From contig JAOUGY010000195.1 of NCBI GenBank assembly GCA_029865445.1, positions 1-7,076 on the forward strand: DNA of 7,076 bases. Direction: 5' to 3'. This DNA is from Acidimicrobiia bacterium. GTDB taxonomy: Bacteria; Actinomycetota; Acidimicrobiia; Spongiisociales; ZC4RG35. Under the pieces are notes generated by a model that did not search any database, had not been told where the DNA came from, and saw only the letters and a program-made list of their open reading frames with translations. The position numbers and the translations under genes were made by a program. Below are positions 4,895 through 7,076 of the stretch, piece after piece. Every line of letters starts with the position of its first letter. Position 1 is the stretch's first letter.

Positions 4895-6900
4895 TGAGCC
4901 TCGAGCGCCTGCTCAACCCGAAGTCGGTGGCATTCATCGGCGGAGAACGCGCCGGTTTCGCCATCGAACAGTCGCGCACCGCCGGGTTCGACGGCGAGAT
5001 GTGGGCGGTGAACCCGACCCGGCCAGAGCTGGCCGGCGTCGCAACCGTGGCGTCGGTCGACCGTCTGCCGGCGCCTCCCGATGCCGCGTTTGTGGCCGTT
5101 GACCGCGAGCGATCGATCGATGTGGTGGGCGTCCTCGCCGTCCTCGGGGCGGGCGGGGCCGTCTGCTACGCCTCCGGGTTCGCCGAGTCCGGGCCGGAGG
5201 GCGAGGATCTGCAACGAAGGCTGATACAGGTGGCAGCGGACATGCCGATCATCGGCCCCAACTGCCACGGCTTCGTCAACGCTCGCTCGGGTGCGGTCCT
5301 GTGGCCCGACGTCCAGGGGTGCCGGCGGGTCGATGCGGGAGCGGCGATCGTCACCCAGTCCGGCAACCTCGCGATCAACATGACCATGCATCGGCGCGGC
5401 CTCGCCTTGAGCCACGTGGTCACGCTCGGCAACCAGGCGGGCGTGGGCATCGAGGACTGTTTCGAGTTCTTCGTCTCCGATCCGGCAGTCACCGCCATCG
5501 GCCTCCACATCGAGGCGCTGTCGGATCCGGTCCGGTTCGGGCGGATCGCCCTCGCCGCCCATGAATCAGGAAGACCCGTGGTGGTGTTGAAGACGGGGCT
5601 CAGCGCGGAGGGTGCGTCCATCGCCCGGACCCACACCGCTTCGCTGGCCGGGTCCGCCCCCGCCCACCAGGCGCTCTTCGACAGGTACGGGATCGCCTCG
5701 GTCTCCACGGTGCCCGAGTTCCTGTCGGCGCTGGCGGTCCTCGGAAGATACGGCAGGCTCGCAGGCAACCGGCTCACCTCCCTGTCGTGCTCCGGGGGTG
5801 AAGCCGGTCTGGTGGCCGACCGCGCCGCCGGACGCAACGTCGTGTTCCCGCCCTTCGAGCCCTCGGCCGCCGACCGCATCGCGGCCACACTCTCTCACCG
5901 GGTGCCGGTGACCAATCCGCTCGACTATCACACCTTCATCTGGGGCGATCTTCCCGTGATGACAGAATGCTTCACCCAGACCCTGTCGGCGGGGGTCGAT
6001 GCCGGGATGCTCGTGATCGACTTCCCGAAGGGCGACGACACATGGTGGTGGCCGACGATGGAGGCCTTCGTGGCCGCCCACCGCGCTTCGGGCGTTCCCG
6101 CCATCGTCACCTCCTCGCTCCCCGAAAATCTGCCCGAACACGTGGCGTTGTGGCTCGACGAGCGGGGCATTCCCACGGTTCCCGGCATCGACGATGCGCT
6201 TGCCGCCCTGGAAGTGGCCTCCTCCGTTCCCGAGCCGTCGGCGGTGATTCATGCACCGGCTCCCGTTCCCCCGGCGAGGGTCACGACGCTGGGTGAGCAC
6301 CAGACCAAGGAGATGCTGCGGGCGGCCGGGGTGCGCGTACCGGAGGGACGCATCGTCCCGACGTCGGGTCTGGTGGCCGGCGCCGAAGAGCTCGGATACC
6401 CGGTGGTTCTCAAATCGGTGGGACTGGAGCACAAGACGGAGTCCGGCGGGGTCGTCGTCGGAATCGGCGACCAGGACGACCTGGAGCGGGCGGCTACTTC
6501 GATGGGTCATCTGGGTACCCACTTCCTCGTCGAACAGTTCTTTGGTGGCGCAGTGGCCGAGCTCGTCGTGGGCGTGCGCCGCGAACACCCTGTCGGGTGG
6601 ACGGTGACCGTGGGCACCGGCGGCGTACTGGTCGAGCTGTTGGCGGATTCCGTCACGTTGCTGGCACCTGTCACGGGAGCCGAGGTCCGGCAGGCCCTCG
6701 AATCTCTTCGTATCGCTCCGCTGATCACCGGGCATCGGGGACGGGCGGGGGGAGACGTGGATTCGGCCGTCCGGGCCGTCTGCGCCATCGTCGACGCGGC
6801 GCTGGCCGATCCGGGCGTCGTCGAGCTCGAGGTGAACCCGCTGCTGGTGCTTGGTGACGGCGCAGTCGCCGTCGATGCGCTGGCCGTGATCGAAGACTGA
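4894..6900 (+). CDS. NDP-forming acyl-CoA ligase (ATP-grasp, fused alpha-beta), candidate betaine:CoA ligase
   Basis: A 668-residue single-chain member of the ADP-forming acetyl-CoA synthetase/succinyl-CoA synthetase-like superfamily. Residues 5-130 form the CoA-binding domain (LNPKSVAFIGG at 7-17, PIIGPNCHGFVN at 118-129). Residues 145-300 are ligase-CoA-like (IVTQSGNLAINM, VVTLGNQAGVGIED) and contain ARTHTASLAG, whose H247 (codon 5632-5634) fits the phosphorylated histidine. Residues 300-440 are the second CoA-ligase region. Residues 463-660 are the ATP-grasp domain (GEHQTKEML, YPVVLKSVGLEHKTESGGV, ELEVNPLLV). The family makes acyl-CoA from acid, CoA and ATP, giving ADP and phosphate, often reversibly. 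Context suggests gamma-butyrobetaine, crotonobetaine or carnitine as substrate, in place of CaiC. The N-terminal motif is GGER instead of the commoner GAS, and a WWWP cluster occurs at 384-387. The frame continues upstream inside the previous gene, but homology begins at ATG 4894, which overlaps the preceding stop. Function on betaines is inference. Confidence 0.88.
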   Translation: MSLERLLNPKSVAFIGGERAGFAIEQSRTAGFDGEMWAVNPTRPELAGVATVASVDRLPAPPDAAFVAVDRERSIDVVGVLAVLGAGGAVCYASGFAESGPEGEDLQRRLIQVAADMPIIGPNCHGFVNARSGAVLWPDVQGCRRVDAGAAIVTQSGNLAINMTMHRRGLALSHVVTLGNQAGVGIEDCFEFFVSDPAVTAIGLHIEALSDPVRFGRIALAAHESGRPVVVLKTGLSAEGASIARTHTASLAGSAPAHQALFDRYGIASVSTVPEFLSALAVLGRYGRLAGNRLTSLSCSGGEAGLVADRAAGRNVVFPPFEPSAADRIAATLSHRVPVTNPLDYHTFIWGDLPVMTECFTQTLSAGVDAGMLVIDFPKGDDTWWWPTMEAFVAAHRASGVPAIVTSSLPENLPEHVALWLDERGIPTVPGIDDALAALEVASSVPEPSAVIHAPAPVPPARVTTLGEHQTKEMLRAAGVRVPEGRIVPTSGLVAGAEELGYPVVLKSVGLEHKTESGGVVVGIGDQDDLERAATSMGHLGTHFLVEQFFGGAVAELVVGVRREHPVGWTVTVGTGGVLVELLADSVTLLAPVTGAEVRQALESLRIAPLITGHRGRAGGDVDSAVRAVCAIVDAALADPGVVELEVNPLLVLGDGAVAVDALAVIED

Positions 6901-6906
6901 GAGGAG
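6901..6906 (+). promoter_or_regulatory. Shine-Dalgarno GAGGAG of the caiD-like gene
   Basis: GAGGAG directly follows the ligase stop codon (6898-6900) and leaves 5 nt to ATG 6912. The 11-bp gap holds only this ribosome site, so the gene belongs to the same transcript. Confidence 0.7.
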
Positions 6907-6911
6907 AACGG

Positions 6912-7076
6912 ATGACCGATGATGTGATCGTGGAGCGGACGCCGCCGGTGATGGTCGTCACCATCTCGCGGGGAAAGGCGAACGCCATCGATATGGCCAC
7001 CAGCCAGGTCCTCTCCCGTACCTTCGAGGAGTTCCGGGACGATCCCGACTACCGGGTGGCGATCCTGACGGGGGCG
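6912..7076 (+). CDS. caiD: CaiD-like enoyl-CoA hydratase/crotonase, 5' part only (runs off the right edge)
   Basis: Fifty-five N-terminal residues are visible, beginning MTDDVIVERT, and the frame is still open at the window end. The crotonase fold start is clear: a beta strand (VMVVTIS, 13-19), then GKANAID (21-27), helix, and RDDPDYRVAILTGA (42-55). These match what I recall of E. coli CaiD (carnitinyl-CoA dehydratase), which has PKANAID, then TS, then FRDDPQLRVAIITGA at the same spacing. General enoyl-CoA hydratases usually have P.aLNAl in this place, so KANAID plus FRDDP is a useful, though not unique, marker. The expected reaction is reversible hydration of crotonobetainyl-CoA to L-carnitinyl-CoA. 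The oxyanion-hole and catalytic residues lie beyond the edge, so activity cannot be checked here. Crotonase families are large and this is only the first fifth of the protein. Confidence 0.82.
   Translation, partial: MTDDVIVERTPPVMVVTISRGKANAIDMATSQVLSRTFEEFRDDPDYRVAILTGA

Noticed and set aside
3734..7076. Reading the last three genes as a plain fatty-acid beta-oxidation set
   Set aside because: Possible in principle, but the KANAID and FRDDP signature of the hydratase and the linked carnitine dehydrogenase-BKACE pair fit carnitine-type CoA chemistry better, and no thiolase is present.
1..7076. CRISPR array, tRNA/rRNA genes, insertion sequences or defence genes
   Set aside because: I saw no regularly spaced repeats, cloverleaf sequences, transposase motifs or flanking terminal repeats. 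Nearly all of the window is explained by metabolic genes and one regulator.

Overview
The window is GC-rich, gene-dense bacterial DNA holding most of one catabolic operon, its divergent regulator, and the end of an unrelated gene. The high GC, the GTG starts and a hypothetical protein of a type I associate with Actinobacteria suggest an actinobacterium, perhaps an environmental or marine acidimicrobial lineage. That placement is a guess from style, not a demonstrated taxonomy.

Layout: (1) 2-481 (+), the 3' part of an unrecognised hypothetical gene. (2) 483-1229 (-), an IclR-family regulator, convergent with gene 1 and one base from it. (3) 1230-1324, a divergent control region with a plausible sigma70-type promoter and two contiguous 17-bp operator-like repeats. 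(4) 1325 to the right edge, five tightly packed (+) genes: a BKACE/DUF849 beta-keto acid cleavage enzyme, a carnitine 3-dehydrogenase fused to a hotdog thioesterase, an acyl-CoA dehydrogenase, a large NDP-forming ATP-grasp acyl-CoA ligase, and the start of a CaiD-like enoyl-CoA hydratase. Gene junctions are 1 bp, about 2 bp, a 1-base TGATG overlap, and 11 bp, so one transcript is very likely.

The genes fit a pathway for trimethylammonium compounds. Gamma-butyrobetaine or crotonobetaine would be activated to its CoA thioester (ligase), oxidised to crotonobetainyl-CoA (acyl-CoA dehydrogenase), hydrated to L-carnitinyl-CoA (CaiD-like) and released as L-carnitine. Carnitine would be oxidised to 3-dehydrocarnitine (dehydrogenase domain), which is cleaved with acetyl-CoA to acetoacetate and betainyl-CoA (BKACE), and betainyl-CoA hydrolysed to glycine betaine (fused thioesterase). 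The lower half (dehydrogenase/thioesterase plus BKACE) is established biochemistry in Pseudomonas and Rhizobium-type bacteria. The upper half is inferred from the CaiD-like N-terminus and operon context. The most novel element is an ADP/NDP-forming ATP-grasp ligase where the classical system uses the AMP-forming CaiC and the CoA-transferase CaiB. No transporter, CaiB-like gene, RNA gene, mobile element or CRISPR array is visible.
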